Assembly: GCA_005046945.1 (NCBI GenBank)
Contig: SUSS01000001.1
Span: forward strand, 143,559-207,558
Direction: 5' to 3'
Source: Tissierella creatinini
GTDB lineage: Bacteria > Bacillota > Clostridia > Tissierellales > Tissierellaceae
DNA length: 64,000 bases
Under the pieces are notes generated by a model, which had not been told where the DNA came from, made no database searches, and worked only from the letters and a program-made list of their open reading frames with translations. Below, in pieces: positions 52,735 to 61,976 of the stretch (positions are counted from its first letter, which is position 1; every line of letters begins with the position of its first letter). The translations under genes were made by a program, and so were the position numbers.

Positions 52735-53226
52735 TTACCATTCCTTAAAATTAGTTGCTTTATCATAGACATATAATATTAAGGTGCCAAAAATAGCTGT
52801 TGATACCAACTCTCCACCGGCTATTCCCAGTACTGTAAGGCTATAGGGAACCTTAGTAAAATATGATACCCAGATAGATACTATAAGTCCATTTAATACT
52901 ACGGGAGGTATCATTCCTAACCATTTATTCTTTGCCTTAGATGTTAGATATGCTGCTATTAAGGTTACAAGGCTGCCTCCAAATATATCTATTAATCCAA
53001 ATCCCGAATATGGAGCTATGATAAGGTTGGCTATTAAACAACCAACGAATACTCCTGGTACTGCTGCTGCTTCCACCAAAGGTAAAAGAGCTAATCCCTC
53101 AGCTACTCTAAGCTGTACAGGCCCAAAGGTGAGAGGAGCTATAGGAAAAGGTAAGGTCTGCAGCACTACAAGGATTATATAAATAGCCCCTATTAGACTT
53201 GCTTTAGTTATATATCTTATATTCAT
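52735..53226 (-). CDS. queT: Queuosine-precursor ECF transporter S component
   Basis: A 163-residue integral membrane protein with about five helices and FGPVQLRVAEGLALLPLVE, the QueT core. It imports queuosine precursors with a shared ECF module. ATG 53226 follows GGAGG. No preQ1 riboswitch was found in its leader; only an extended -10 (TGGTATAAT) is visible. It adds to the tRNA-modification theme of the neighbourhood. Confidence 0.85.
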   Translation of the reverse strand: MNIRYITKASLIGAIYIILVVLQTLPFPIAPLTFGPVQLRVAEGLALLPLVEAAAVPGVFVGCLIANLIIAPYSGFGLIDIFGGSLVTLIAAYLTSKAKNKWLGMIPPVVLNGLIVSIWVSYFTKVPYSLTVLGIAGGELVSTAIFGTLILYVYDKATNFKEW

Positions 53227-53288
53227 AAATACCTCCATGATCAATTACTCTTTTTTATTATACCACTAAAAGTTAATCTTAAATAGAG

Positions 53289-53311
53289 AAATCCCTAGTA
53301 GCTAGGGATTT
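53289..53311 (-). terminator. Terminator after the RNase J gene
   Basis: AAATCCCTAG and CTAGGGATTT pair around 3 nt. A T-rich tail follows on the minus strand. Confidence 0.75.
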
Positions 53312-53317
53312 TCTTTG

Positions 53318-54979
53318 TTATACTTCCATTATTATTGGTAGAATCATTGGGTTTCTCTTTATCTTTTCATATAAGAAACTTCTTAATGAATCTCTTACTG
53401 CTGATTTTAATGTAGCCCAATCTGTGATCTTCTTCTTTTCACAATCTTCAAGTGCAGCTTTTACAATATTTCTCGCTTCAACCATTAAATCCTCTGATTC
53501 CCTTACATAAACGAAACCACGAGATACTATATCCGGTCCTGAAATCACTTTACCATCCTGCTTATTCATAGTTACTACTACAACTATTAATCCATCTTCT
53601 GAGAGATGTTTTCTATCCCTTAAGACTATGTTTCCTACGTCACCTACTCCAAGACCATCAACTAGGATGTTTCCTGATTGCACGGTTCCACCTAGATTTG
53701 CAGTCTCCTTGGTAAATTCCAATATTTGACCATTTTCTAGGATGAATATATTCTCCTGTGGAGTACCCATAGCAGCTGCCATTTCTGCATGAACTTTCAA
53801 GTGCCTAGTCTCTCCATGAGCCGGGATGAAGAATTTTGGCTTAACCAGTGCCAATATCATCTTAAGCTCTTCTTGGCAAGCATGGCCGGAAACATGGACT
53901 TCTGCCAGAGATTCATATATTACTTCTGTGCCTTTTTCAATTATCTTATTTACTATTTTAGATACTGCGTTTTCATTTCCCGGTATAGGGGTTGCAGAGA
54001 TTATTACTAAGTCATCAGGCATTAACTCAATCTTACGGTGCTCTGAATAGGCTATTCGTGTTAATGCACTCATAGGTTCTCCTTGTGAGCCTGTAGTGAT
54101 TAATACCAGCTCATTTCCATCATATTTGTCCATATCGTTTATGTCTATTAAGGTGCCTTCTGATATATTCATATATCCTAGCTCGTTTGCCACCGTTACC
54201 ATATTTACCATAGAACGACCGGAAAGAATTACCTTTCTTCCATACATCTCTGCAGCGTTGATTATTTGCTGTACCCTATGAACGTTTGAAGCAAAAGTTG
54301 CCACTATTATTCTACTCTTTGCTCTGGCAAATAAATCTTTAAAGGTTTCCCCTACGGTGCTTTCACTCATAGTGTATCCCGGTCTTGTTACGTTTGTACT
54401 ATCGGATAATAAAGCCAGTACTCCTTGGCTTCCAAGTTCAGCCAACCTATTGAAGTCCATTATCTCTCCTGTAATAGGGGTAAAGTCTATCTTGAAGTCT
54501 CCTGTATGAATTATAGGTCCTACCGGTGTATGAATAGCTATAGCAGAACTATCCGGTATGCTATGGCTTGTTCTGATGAATTCAACATCAAATACTCCTA
54601 GCTTCACTTGTTCACCATGTCTTACTACATTTAGGTCTACAGTTCCTAAATTGTGTTCTCTTAACTTTGTTTCCAAAAGACCCAAGGTAAGCTTTGTTCC
54701 ATATATAGGTATATTTAGCTTCTTTAAGACATAAGGTATAGCCCCTATGTGGTCCTCATGTCCATGAGTCAAGCATAGACCCCTTATCTTGGCCTTGTTC
54801 TTAATAAGATATGTCACATCAGGTATAACTATATCTACACCTAACATCTCATCTTCCGGGAAAGTCATACCACAATCTATTAAGACTATATCATCCTTGT
54901 ATTCTAGTACGGTAATGTTCTTTCCGATCTCACCCATACCACCAAGGGGTATTATTTTCAGTTTTGTTTGTTTTGCCAC
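53318..54979 (-). CDS. rnj: Ribonuclease J
   Basis: A 553-residue metallo-beta-lactamase RNase with endo- and 5'-exonuclease activity. GGMGEIGKNI, the metal site LTHGHEDHIGAIPY, SDSTNV and later HVSGHACQEELK are all present. GTG 54979 is the start: GGAGG lies nine bases upstream in the end of fur, and it gives the standard N-terminus MAKQTKLKIIPLGG. Which of J1 or J2 cannot be told. Confidence 0.95.
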   Translation of the reverse strand: MAKQTKLKIIPLGGMGEIGKNITVLEYKDDIVLIDCGMTFPEDEMLGVDIVIPDVTYLIKNKAKIRGLCLTHGHEDHIGAIPYVLKKLNIPIYGTKLTLGLLETKLREHNLGTVDLNVVRHGEQVKLGVFDVEFIRTSHSIPDSSAIAIHTPVGPIIHTGDFKIDFTPITGEIMDFNRLAELGSQGVLALLSDSTNVTRPGYTMSESTVGETFKDLFARAKSRIIVATFASNVHRVQQIINAAEMYGRKVILSGRSMVNMVTVANELGYMNISEGTLIDINDMDKYDGNELVLITTGSQGEPMSALTRIAYSEHRKIELMPDDLVIISATPIPGNENAVSKIVNKIIEKGTEVIYESLAEVHVSGHACQEELKMILALVKPKFFIPAHGETRHLKVHAEMAAAMGTPQENIFILENGQILEFTKETANLGGTVQSGNILVDGLGVGDVGNIVLRDRKHLSEDGLIVVVVTMNKQDGKVISGPDIVSRGFVYVRESEDLMVEARNIVKAALEDCEKKKITDWATLKSAVRDSLRSFLYEKIKRNPMILPIIMEV

Positions 54980-54983
54980 TTTC

Positions 54984-55442
54984 TCAATCCTCCGATTTCT
55001 TCTCTTCTTTTTGGCATTCATCACAATAGCCATAAAATTTAACATTATGGTCAATTATCTTGAAATTTCCTTCTTTTTCAATCTCGCCTTCCAGTGATTC
55101 TAAAAGATCTAGTTTTACCTCTCTTACCTTTCCGCATTCTAAGCAAATTAAATGGTGATGATGGTGATTTTCTTCTCCCAGATTCAATTCATAACGACCC
55201 AATCCATCGCCAAAATTTATTTTATATACAATATTTAGTCTTTCAAAAAGCTGTAGGGTTCTATACACAGTTGCGATTCCTAATTCTGGATTTTCCTTCG
55301 AAATTATGTGGTGTAGGTCCTCACTGCTTAGATGCTCATGCCTATTTTCATACATAGCATTTAGGATTACCTTCCTTTGATTAGTTAGTTTATACCCTTC
55401 TTTTTGTAATATACATTCATATTGACTTATAATATTTACCAT
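54984..55442 (-). CDS. fur: Fur-family metalloregulator
   Basis: A 152-residue Fur superfamily repressor: N-terminal winged helix (KLTNQRKVILNAMYEN), HHHHHLICLECGK metal-binding stretch, and the second CxxC CDECQ. The metal (Fe, Zn or peroxide sensing) cannot be set from sequence. An 8-1-8 palindrome lies between its -10 and the start. The stop overlaps the rnj ribosome site. Confidence 0.9.
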   Translation of the reverse strand: MVNIISQYECILQKEGYKLTNQRKVILNAMYENRHEHLSSEDLHHIISKENPELGIATVYRTLQLFERLNIVYKINFGDGLGRYELNLGEENHHHHHLICLECGKVREVKLDLLESLEGEIEKEGNFKIIDHNVKFYGYCDECQKEEKKSED

Positions 55443-55474
55443 AAAATCACCCGTTTTCGTTTAAGTATCAGCAG

Positions 55475-55491
55475 AAATTGCATTGCAATTT
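55475..55491 (-). promoter_or_regulatory. Palindrome in the fur leader (possible Fur-family operator)
   Basis: AAATTGCA-T-TGCAATTT is perfect, with the one-base centre of the Fur-family geometry. It overlaps the -10 end and lies 33 bp before the fur ATG. Confidence 0.4.
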
Positions 55492-55517
55492 TATCACATT
55501 GCTGAAGGGCAGTTCAA
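55488..55517 (-). promoter_or_regulatory. SigA promoter of fur
   Basis: Minus-strand TTGAAC, 18 bp, then TAAAAT. Confidence 0.5.
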
Positions 55518-55520
55518 CTC

Positions 55521-55769
55521 TTATTGCAGGTTATTCTTTAACAATTCCTCATAGGCTTGTTCTGCATCCTTAAGCTCTTCATCATCAATACCTACCAATA
55601 CCTCTTCACCATTATCATCTAGTTCAATTCTTAAGATATATGTGGCCGACTCAATATCTTCGGCAGGTAGCATGGCTACATAATCAGTATCATCTAAGGT
55701 GAATTTTGCCTTTACAATAAACTCCACTTCATTTCCCAATTCATCATAGAATAAGTGTCTCTCTCCCAT
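55521..55769 (-). CDS. DUF1292 domain protein
   Basis: An 82-residue protein with a DUF1292 core: GNEVEFIVKAKFTLDDTDYV, then EDIESATYILRIELDDNGEE. Its function is unknown. The alaS-ireB-ruvX-DUF1292 order is conserved in Firmicutes; mltG, which follows in Bacillus, is absent here and fur-rnj-queT lie between. Confidence 0.9.
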   Translation of the reverse strand: MGERHLFYDELGNEVEFIVKAKFTLDDTDYVAMLPAEDIESATYILRIELDDNGEEVLVGIDDEELKDAEQAYEELLKNNLQ

Positions 55770-55771
55770 AT

Positions 55772-56188
55772 TTATAACTCCTTTCTATCCAGATATGTTT
55801 GTAATATATATGATGCGGCAATCTTATCGATTACCTTCTTTCTGTTTTCTCTTCTAACGTCACTTTCTATTAAAACTCTTTCAGCAGAAACGGTAGTTAA
55901 TCTCTCATCTATATATATTATATCTATTTTAAACTTATTTTTTATTTTCTCAGCAAATTTTATAACTTTTTCGCTTTGTGGACCCATGGTTCCATTCATA
56001 TTCTTAGGTAGTCCTACTACGATTTTTTTAATTTGGTATTCATTGATTAAATCCTCAATAACTTTAAAGTCCTTTACCTTACTTTCCCTTTTTATGGTTG
56101 TTAAACCCTGTGCTGTAATTTGCAAAAGATCACTAAGGGCAACTCCGATATATTTATCTCCAACATCCAGTCCTAAAAATCTTTCCAT
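55772..56188 (-). CDS. ruvX: RuvX/YqgF-family Holliday junction resolvase-like protein
   Basis: A 138-residue RNase H-like nuclease. [18 protein letters not shown] and [12 protein letters not shown] carry acidic residues and the His-free active pattern of YqgF. It acts in rRNA 5' maturation by family. Two bases separate it from DUF1292. Confidence 0.93.
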   Translation of the reverse strand: MERFLGLDVGDKYIGVALSDLLQITAQGLTTIKRESKVKDFKVIEDLINEYQIKKIVVGLPKNMNGTMGPQSEKVIKFAEKIKNKFKIDIIYIDERLTTVSAERVLIESDVRRENRKKVIDKIAASYILQTYLDRKEL

Positions 56189-56200
56189 ATTTCACTCCAG

Positions 56201-57148
56201 TTAAATTACTTTTATACAGAATTCTGGGCACACAGTGGCACAATAGCCACACAATACACAGTTCTCATTAGGATATGCCCTTCCTTCGATTACCTTAATT
56301 CCGAATTGTTTACAACGTTTCTCACATCTTCCACAGCCAATACAATAATCAGCAACCGATAGTCTTCTATTTTTCTTTCTTAACTTATCCTTTAAGGACT
56401 CTTCAATAAAACCATTTTCAATTAGTTGTATATCTGCATCTATTTCATCTACGGATTGCATCCCTATAGCTATTGAATCAATAAATGGTAATTTCTTAAC
56501 AAAATCGAATGCATCCTCAATATCCCCTATTAGGTGGCCTCCACCAAGGGGTTTCATTGAATATATTCCCTTGCCCATATTTTTTAAAAGCTTAAGCTCC
56601 CTAAGCATATCCTCTATAGACCCATCATAAATACCAAGACCTTTTTTATTAACAAGTGGATGTATGAGGTCAATTTCATTAAACTTCATTGCCCCAAGGA
56701 CTCCTTCTACCCTATGGGTGGATATGCCAAATGCTCTTATTTTACCCTGTTTTTTAGCCTTCATAAAATACTTGATGGCATCGTAATGACCTCTTAGGGT
56801 ATGTATGCTTTCCTGCTCGTGTAGTAAAAATATGTCTATATAATCCGTGCTCAACTCTTTTAAAGCCAGCTCTAAGCTTTGTTCAGCCATCTTTTCTGTA
56901 TAGGCATAGCATTTAGTTGCTATAGTATACTTTCTTCTATCTATACCCTTAAGAGCTTCTCTGATATATTCATAGTTTTCATATATCTCTGCTGTATCCA
57001 GAAAGTCTATCCCTTTATCATATGCATATTGAATCAAATAAGCCCCTTCACCAATAGATAAATTAGCCTGGAAGGGAGTCATGGTAAGAGACCCAAAGCA
57101 AAGCTTCGATACCTCTATGCCCGTATTTCCTAATGTTCTTCTTTCCAT
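56201..57148 (-). CDS. Aldo/keto reductase with a C-terminal ferredoxin domain
   Basis: A 315-residue protein. The first 255 residues are an AKR barrel (GFDFLDTAEIYENYE, HEQES active-site area), and the end has two [4Fe-4S] motifs CIGCGRCEKRCKQ and CVLCGYCATVCPE. The catalytic Lys is in ATKCY. ATG 57148 follows AGGA. Substrate unknown; such AKRs with Fe-S are common in anaerobes. Confidence 0.88.
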   Translation of the reverse strand: MERRTLGNTGIEVSKLCFGSLTMTPFQANLSIGEGAYLIQYAYDKGIDFLDTAEIYENYEYIREALKGIDRRKYTIATKCYAYTEKMAEQSLELALKELSTDYIDIFLLHEQESIHTLRGHYDAIKYFMKAKKQGKIRAFGISTHRVEGVLGAMKFNEIDLIHPLVNKKGLGIYDGSIEDMLRELKLLKNMGKGIYSMKPLGGGHLIGDIEDAFDFVKKLPFIDSIAIGMQSVDEIDADIQLIENGFIEESLKDKLRKKNRRLSVADYCIGCGRCEKRCKQFGIKVIEGRAYPNENCVLCGYCATVCPEFCIKVI

Positions 57149-57172
57149 TTCTTGCACTTCCTAACAGAAATA

Positions 57173-57202
57173 GATGGATAGCATTTAATTTAGCTATCCA
57201 TC
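57173..57202 (-). terminator. Hairpin after ireB
   Basis: GATGGATAGC/GCTATCCATC, 10 bp plus A/T pairs in the loop. Only a short T-rich tail follows on the minus strand. Confidence 0.55.
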
Positions 57203-57226
57203 CTTTGTTTTTACAGCTTAGCCTCG

Positions 57227-57490
57227 TTATACCTTATCACATTTTAAGTATGCTCTTAGTATTTCTTCCAATAATTCATCTCTTTCAAGCTTTCTAATTA
57301 ACGATCTTGCATTATTATGACTTGTTATATATGTGGGATCTCCAGACAAGAGATACCCTATGATTTGATCAATTGGATTATACCCTTTTTCCTTAAGGGA
57401 AGCATATACCGAAAACAAAACTTCCTTTGGTTCTACAGAGTTCTCCTTTGGTGGTTCAAATTTCATGGTTTCATTAAAATTTTCGCTCAT
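57227..57490 (-). CDS. ireB: IreB-family regulatory phosphoprotein
   Basis: An 87-residue UPF0297 protein. [10 protein letters not shown]-type core ([20 protein letters not shown]) and [19 protein letters not shown] are diagnostic. A substrate of the PASTA kinase in Enterococcus. ATG 57490 follows AGGGGTG. It lies between alaS and ruvX as in other Firmicutes. Confidence 0.92.
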   Translation of the reverse strand: MSENFNETMKFEPPKENSVEPKEVLFSVYASLKEKGYNPIDQIIGYLLSGDPTYITSHNNARSLIRKLERDELLEEILRAYLKCDKV

Positions 57491-57547
57491 TATAACACCC
57501 CTGTCTTTATTATACCACAATTTAGTAATTTTGTTATATAAGTTTCT

Positions 57548-60178
57548 TTATTTTGATTCAATAAACTTGTAAACGGATGTTAGGGCTTCATCGATTTTTT
57601 CTAAATCCTTAGCTCCTGCCTGGGCCATATCCGGTCTTCCACCACCGCTTCCTCCGGCTAGTTTGGCTACTTCCTTTATGATATTCCCAGCCGAATAACC
57701 TTTTGCAACTATATCTTTAGTAGCCATAGCTACAAGGTTTGCCTTCTCTCCTTGGATAGATGCTAATACAACCATACCTGAACCTAGTTTATTTCTTATT
57801 TCATCTCCCAGATTTCTTAGGGATTCCATATCTAAATCAGTTACCTTATATGTTATTAGGTTTACATCCTTTACTAGAGTCTTGGAGTTTAATATATCAT
57901 CAGCGATATTAACCGAAAGCTTTCCTTTAAGCTTTTCAATCTCCTTTTCCTTCTCTTTTAGCTCTTCATGTAATGATTTAGTCTTTTCAACTAAGTTATT
58001 TCTATTGGTCTTCAATATATGGCTTATCTCTTCAGCCTCTTGTTCTACTGCGTTTAAATAATCATATACGCTAAATCCAGTAATGGATTCAATTCTTCTT
58101 ACTCCTGAAGCAATTCCTGATTCCGAAATTATCTTAAACAAGCCTATATTGGAGGTATTCTTTACATGAGTTCCTCCACATAGTTCCATGGAATAGTCTC
58201 CCATCTTAACTATTCGAACCTCATCCTTATATTTATCTTCAAATAAACCTACAGCACCCATTTCTTGTGCATTCTTAAGGGAGGTTTCAATAGTCTCAAC
58301 ATCCAATGCCTCTAATATCTTTTCATTTACTCTTTTTTCTATCTTTGATAGGTTTTCCTTTGAAATCCCTTCAAAATGTGTAAAGTCAAATCTCATTCTA
58401 TTCGGCATAACTATGGAACCGGCTTGATTTACATGATCTCCAAGGACTTCTCTTAGGGATTCATGAAGAAGATGGGTTACAGAGTGGTTTCTTCTTATGG
58501 AATTTCTTCTGTTGACATCTATCTTTGCAAATACCCTGTCATCAATGTGTGCAGTCCCTTCTAAAAGCTTTACTATATGAAGTATAAGCCCATCTTTAGT
58601 CTTCTTAGTGTCCATTACCTCAGCTTTGAATCCAGAGCACTCTATATAGCCTGTATCTCCTACCTGACCACCTGATTCTCCATAGAAAGGTGTTTCCTTT
58701 AATATGATAATACCTTCATCGGGATTAGTAAGCTCATTAATTCTTTGGTTATCCTTAACTATTCCTATTATTTCAGACTCTAAATCATTTACTTCATAAC
58801 CCCTGAATTTAGACTCTAATCCGATATAAAGGTCTTTACTTTGGCTATCTCCCCAACCGGAATCGCCTTCTTCCCTTGCTTCTCTTGCTCTTGTTCTTTG
58901 TGCCTCCATATGAATATTGAACTCATCCTCATTAACTTCAAGACCTTTTTCTGTTAATATCTCTTTAGTTAAATCTAGAGGAAATCCGAAGGTATCATAT
59001 AGTTTAAATGCTTTTTCACCATTTAAAACCATCTCATTATTTTCCTTCATCTCATCAATAAAATCTTCAAGAATTGAGATTCCTTGGTCTATTGTCTCTT
59101 GGAATTTCTCCTCTTCAGCTCTTATGATTTTTTTTATTTGGTCTTCTCTTTCCTTTAACTCCTTATATTCAACACTCCAAGACTTTATTACTACATCTAC
59201 AATATCCGGAAGAAATATATTCTCAATTCCCAAAAGTTTTCCATGACGAGCTGCACGTCTGATTAAGCGTCTCAAGATATAACCTCTTCCTTCATTGCTA
59301 GGAAGCACTCCATCGGATACTAAAAATGTCATTGCCCTAGTGTGGTCTGTGATTACCCTTACTGACACGTCCTTATCCTGATTTGACCCATATTTATAAT
59401 CAGCGGTACTTACAATTTGCTGTAAGATATGATTTATTGCCCCAATTTCAAATATATTATCTGTGCCCTCAATTATAGTAGCTATTCTTTCAAGGCCCAT
59501 ACCAGTATCTATATTAGGGTTTGAAAGTGGATGGTAGACTCCCTTTTCATCCTTATCGAATTGAGTAAATACAAGATTCCACACCTCTAGGAACCTATCA
59601 CAATCACAACCAGGCTTACAGTCCTCATCACCACATCCGAATTCCTTTCCTCTATCTACGTAGATTTCTGAGCAAGGTCCGGAAGGCCCTACTTCAAGTT
59701 CCCAGAAATTATCTTTTTTGCCTAAACGTACGATTCGTTCCTCAGGTACACCTATCATCTTATTCCAAAGTTCATAAGCCTCATCGTCATCTAGATATAC
59801 TGTAACCCAAAGGTCATTAGGATTTAATTCTAGTCTTTGTGTTAAGAACTCCCATGCCCAGCTAATGGCTTCTTTCTTAAAGTAGTCTCCAAATGAAAAG
59901 TTTCCAAGCATTTCAAAAAAAGTTGCGTGTCTTGCTGTTCTTCCTACATTATCTATATCACCTGTTCTTATACACTTTTGACAAGTAGCCATTCTCTTCT
60001 GTGGTGGAGTTGCTTCTCCGGTAAAATATTTTTTTATTGGTGCCATTCCGGCTCCTATTAATAAAAGGGATTTATCGTTCTTTGGTACTAGAGAAAAGCT
60101 TGGAGCTATTAGATGTTCTTTTTCTCTAAAAAAGTCTAAATATTCCTTTCTAATCTCATGCAATCCTAATTTTTTCAT
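57548..60178 (-). CDS. alaS: Alanyl-tRNA synthetase
   Basis: An 876-residue class II synthetase. Aminoacylation core (FEMLGNFSFGDYFKK), editing HSVTHLLHESL (HX3H) and MELCGGTHV (Cys-X3-His), and the C-Ala domain ending GGGRPDMAQAGAKD are all present. No T-box leader is visible in the short upstream gap, only a terminator. Start follows GAGGTG. Confidence 0.97.
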   Translation of the reverse strand: MKKLGLHEIRKEYLDFFREKEHLIAPSFSLVPKNDKSLLLIGAGMAPIKKYFTGEATPPQKRMATCQKCIRTGDIDNVGRTARHATFFEMLGNFSFGDYFKKEAISWAWEFLTQRLELNPNDLWVTVYLDDDEAYELWNKMIGVPEERIVRLGKKDNFWELEVGPSGPCSEIYVDRGKEFGCGDEDCKPGCDCDRFLEVWNLVFTQFDKDEKGVYHPLSNPNIDTGMGLERIATIIEGTDNIFEIGAINHILQQIVSTADYKYGSNQDKDVSVRVITDHTRAMTFLVSDGVLPSNEGRGYILRRLIRRAARHGKLLGIENIFLPDIVDVVIKSWSVEYKELKEREDQIKKIIRAEEEKFQETIDQGISILEDFIDEMKENNEMVLNGEKAFKLYDTFGFPLDLTKEILTEKGLEVNEDEFNIHMEAQRTRAREAREEGDSGWGDSQSKDLYIGLESKFRGYEVNDLESEIIGIVKDNQRINELTNPDEGIIILKETPFYGESGGQVGDTGYIECSGFKAEVMDTKKTKDGLILHIVKLLEGTAHIDDRVFAKIDVNRRNSIRRNHSVTHLLHESLREVLGDHVNQAGSIVMPNRMRFDFTHFEGISKENLSKIEKRVNEKILEALDVETIETSLKNAQEMGAVGLFEDKYKDEVRIVKMGDYSMELCGGTHVKNTSNIGLFKIISESGIASGVRRIESITGFSVYDYLNAVEQEAEEISHILKTNRNNLVEKTKSLHEELKEKEKEIEKLKGKLSVNIADDILNSKTLVKDVNLITYKVTDLDMESLRNLGDEIRNKLGSGMVVLASIQGEKANLVAMATKDIVAKGYSAGNIIKEVAKLAGGSGGGRPDMAQAGAKDLEKIDEALTSVYKFIESK

Positions 60179-60203
60179 TAAAACACCTCATCCTCTTGAT
60201 TCG

Positions 60204-60231
60204 AAAAATCCTCCCATCTAGGGAGGTTTTT
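60204..60231 (-). terminator. Terminator between the AI-2E-family gene and alaS
   Basis: A 6-bp CCTCCC/GGGAGG stem with a 5-nt loop and A/T-rich flanks, ending TTTTT on the minus strand. Confidence 0.8.
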
Positions 60232-60281
60232 CCTATATATGTTTATTTTAATTAAATATCAGTTTAATGTCAATTAAATAC

Positions 60282-61481
60282 TCAAATTCTCTCATCCGGA
60301 GGGGTTTTTAACCTTTCTATAAAGAAATTAAAGAATATCCTAACAATTGCAATAAAGGGTACTGAAAATATCATTCCTAAGACTCCAAACATTGCTCCTC
60401 CTATTATAATGGCCAGAAGTATTATCATAGGATGCATTCCAGTAGAAGAACCCAAGATTTTTGGGCCAAGCAAATTGTTTTCAGCCCATTGAAGGAGGAC
60501 GAAAAATATAGCCACCCAAAGGGCCTTGATTGGACTGGATATAAAGGCAAATATTACTGCCGGTATAAAGGCCATAAAGGGTCCTATATATGGAATAACA
60601 TCTCCTATAGTAGTTATAATTCCTATTACTATGGCGAAGTCCACCCCCATAACAATTAGGAATATGGTTGTTGCAATTCCTACGCTTATGGCCATTATAA
60701 CCCTGCCACGGATGAATTTTGAAACAGACCTATCGATTTCTCCTGCAAGATATAGTATATCCTCTTTATATCTCTTAGGAATTAATTTATTTATTTTTGC
60801 CCTAAATATATCCTTATCTACTAAAAAGTAAAATACCAGTATTGGTGATAAGACCATAGTAATAATTTTAGTAAGGGAACTGATAATGCCCTGAATCAGG
60901 GAATTTATTCCGCTTCCAAGAGACAGTTCAACCTGTCCTATACCATCGATTAGGACCTTCTCCAAACCTTGAAACATAGGAGGAAGTCCACCCATATACT
61001 GGGTATATAGTAAATTTACCTTATCAACGAAGATTTTAATATTGGAAAAATATCTAGGCATATTTTCTACTAAATTGCCAACTTCCCTGGCAGTTCTCGG
61101 TAAAACCAGAAAGGCAAGAATAAATATTGCTCCAGCAATAATTAAATATAGGGTTATAACTGCAAATATTTTCTTCATACCCTTGGATTCTAAATAGTTA
61201 ATGGCTGGATTCAATATATATGCCAATATTGCTGAAAAACAAATTGTAAAGAATAAATCCGATAATAGGCTATATTTCTTAAATATAAACCATAAAAAGT
61301 ACAGGCCGAGTACTGCTCCAATAAGAGGTATTATCTTGGTGTTACTTATCTTTATACGCTTTCTTTCTGGTATAAAGTTGTTGCCTATGTGAATAAGATA
61401 ATATATTACAAGTAAGAGCAGGACAGTTAATAATGTCCATACAGCCTTTGTAAAGAATTCAGGAGGAGTGTTAATTATCAT
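60282..61481 (-). CDS. AI-2E-family transporter (YrrI-like permease)
   Basis: A 399-residue membrane protein with about eight helices and the family end ILLAIIIGGAMFGVLGMIFS. YrrI is at the same position in Bacillus. Most members are not proven AI-2 exporters; some are ion antiporters, so the substrate is open. Confidence 0.85.
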   Translation of the reverse strand: MIINTPPEFFTKAVWTLLTVLLLLVIYYLIHIGNNFIPERKRIKISNTKIIPLIGAVLGLYFLWFIFKKYSLLSDLFFTICFSAILAYILNPAINYLESKGMKKIFAVITLYLIIAGAIFILAFLVLPRTAREVGNLVENMPRYFSNIKIFVDKVNLLYTQYMGGLPPMFQGLEKVLIDGIGQVELSLGSGINSLIQGIISSLTKIITMVLSPILVFYFLVDKDIFRAKINKLIPKRYKEDILYLAGEIDRSVSKFIRGRVIMAISVGIATTIFLIVMGVDFAIVIGIITTIGDVIPYIGPFMAFIPAVIFAFISSPIKALWVAIFFVLLQWAENNLLGPKILGSSTGMHPMIILLAIIIGGAMFGVLGMIFSVPFIAIVRIFFNFFIERLKTPPDERI

Positions 61482-61509
61482 ATTTTCACCTCATTTTTAT
61501 TCTTTTGCT

Positions 61510-61549
61510 AAAATGACTAATGAAGGCACATGCCTTCATTAGTCATTTT
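61510..61549 (-). terminator. Terminator after nifU
   Basis: A 19-bp stem (aaaatgactaatgaaggca and complement) with a 2-nt loop overlaps the nifU stop and ends the isc operon. Confidence 0.9.
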
Positions 61550-61976
61550 CTATTAGATCATGATGGTCTTCGTCATCAAAATTAAGGTCTTCTAATCCAG
61601 GAATTACTACATTGTGTTTCTTTGAGTAATCAAGGAGAGCAGATTTAATTGCCTGCTCTGCAAGTACTGAACAGTGCATCTTTACAGGAGGAAGTCCGTC
61701 TAGAGCTTCTGCTACTGCTTTATTAGTAAGAGCCATAGCTTCTTCTATGGTCTTCCCTTTTATCAATTCTGTAGCCATGCTTGAGGATGCTATTGCTGAA
61801 CCGCAACCAAAGGTTTTGAATTTAACATCTTCTATAACGTCACCCTCAATTTTAAGGTACATTCTCATTATATCTCCGCATTTAGCGTTTCCAACTTCAC
61901 CAACCCCATCTGGGTTTTCAATTTCTCCTACGTTTCTAGGGTGTGTAAAGTGATCCATTACTTTTTCTGAATACAT
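61539..61976 (-). CDS. nifU: Fe-S cluster scaffold protein NifU/IscU
   Basis: A 145-residue U-type scaffold. Cys residues in GNAKCGDIM, FGCGSAIASS and KMHCSVLAEQA bind the nascent cluster. The acidic tail DEDHHDLIEND is extra. Its start overlaps the iscS stop by one base (TAATG). Confidence 0.93.
   Translation of the reverse strand: MYSEKVMDHFTHPRNVGEIENPDGVGEVGNAKCGDIMRMYLKIEGDVIEDVKFKTFGCGSAIASSSMATELIKGKTIEEAMALTNKAVAEALDGLPPVKMHCSVLAEQAIKSALLDYSKKHNVVIPGLEDLNFDDEDHHDLIEND

Noticed and set aside
53227-53317. preQ1 riboswitch upstream of queT
   Set aside because: The leader has no preQ1-I or II core; it holds only an extended -10 and the terminator of the RNase J gene.
60179-60281. T-box leader for alaS
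   Set aside because: The gap is only about 100 bp, and the single hairpin is a plain terminator; no T-box sequence or specifier loop is visible.
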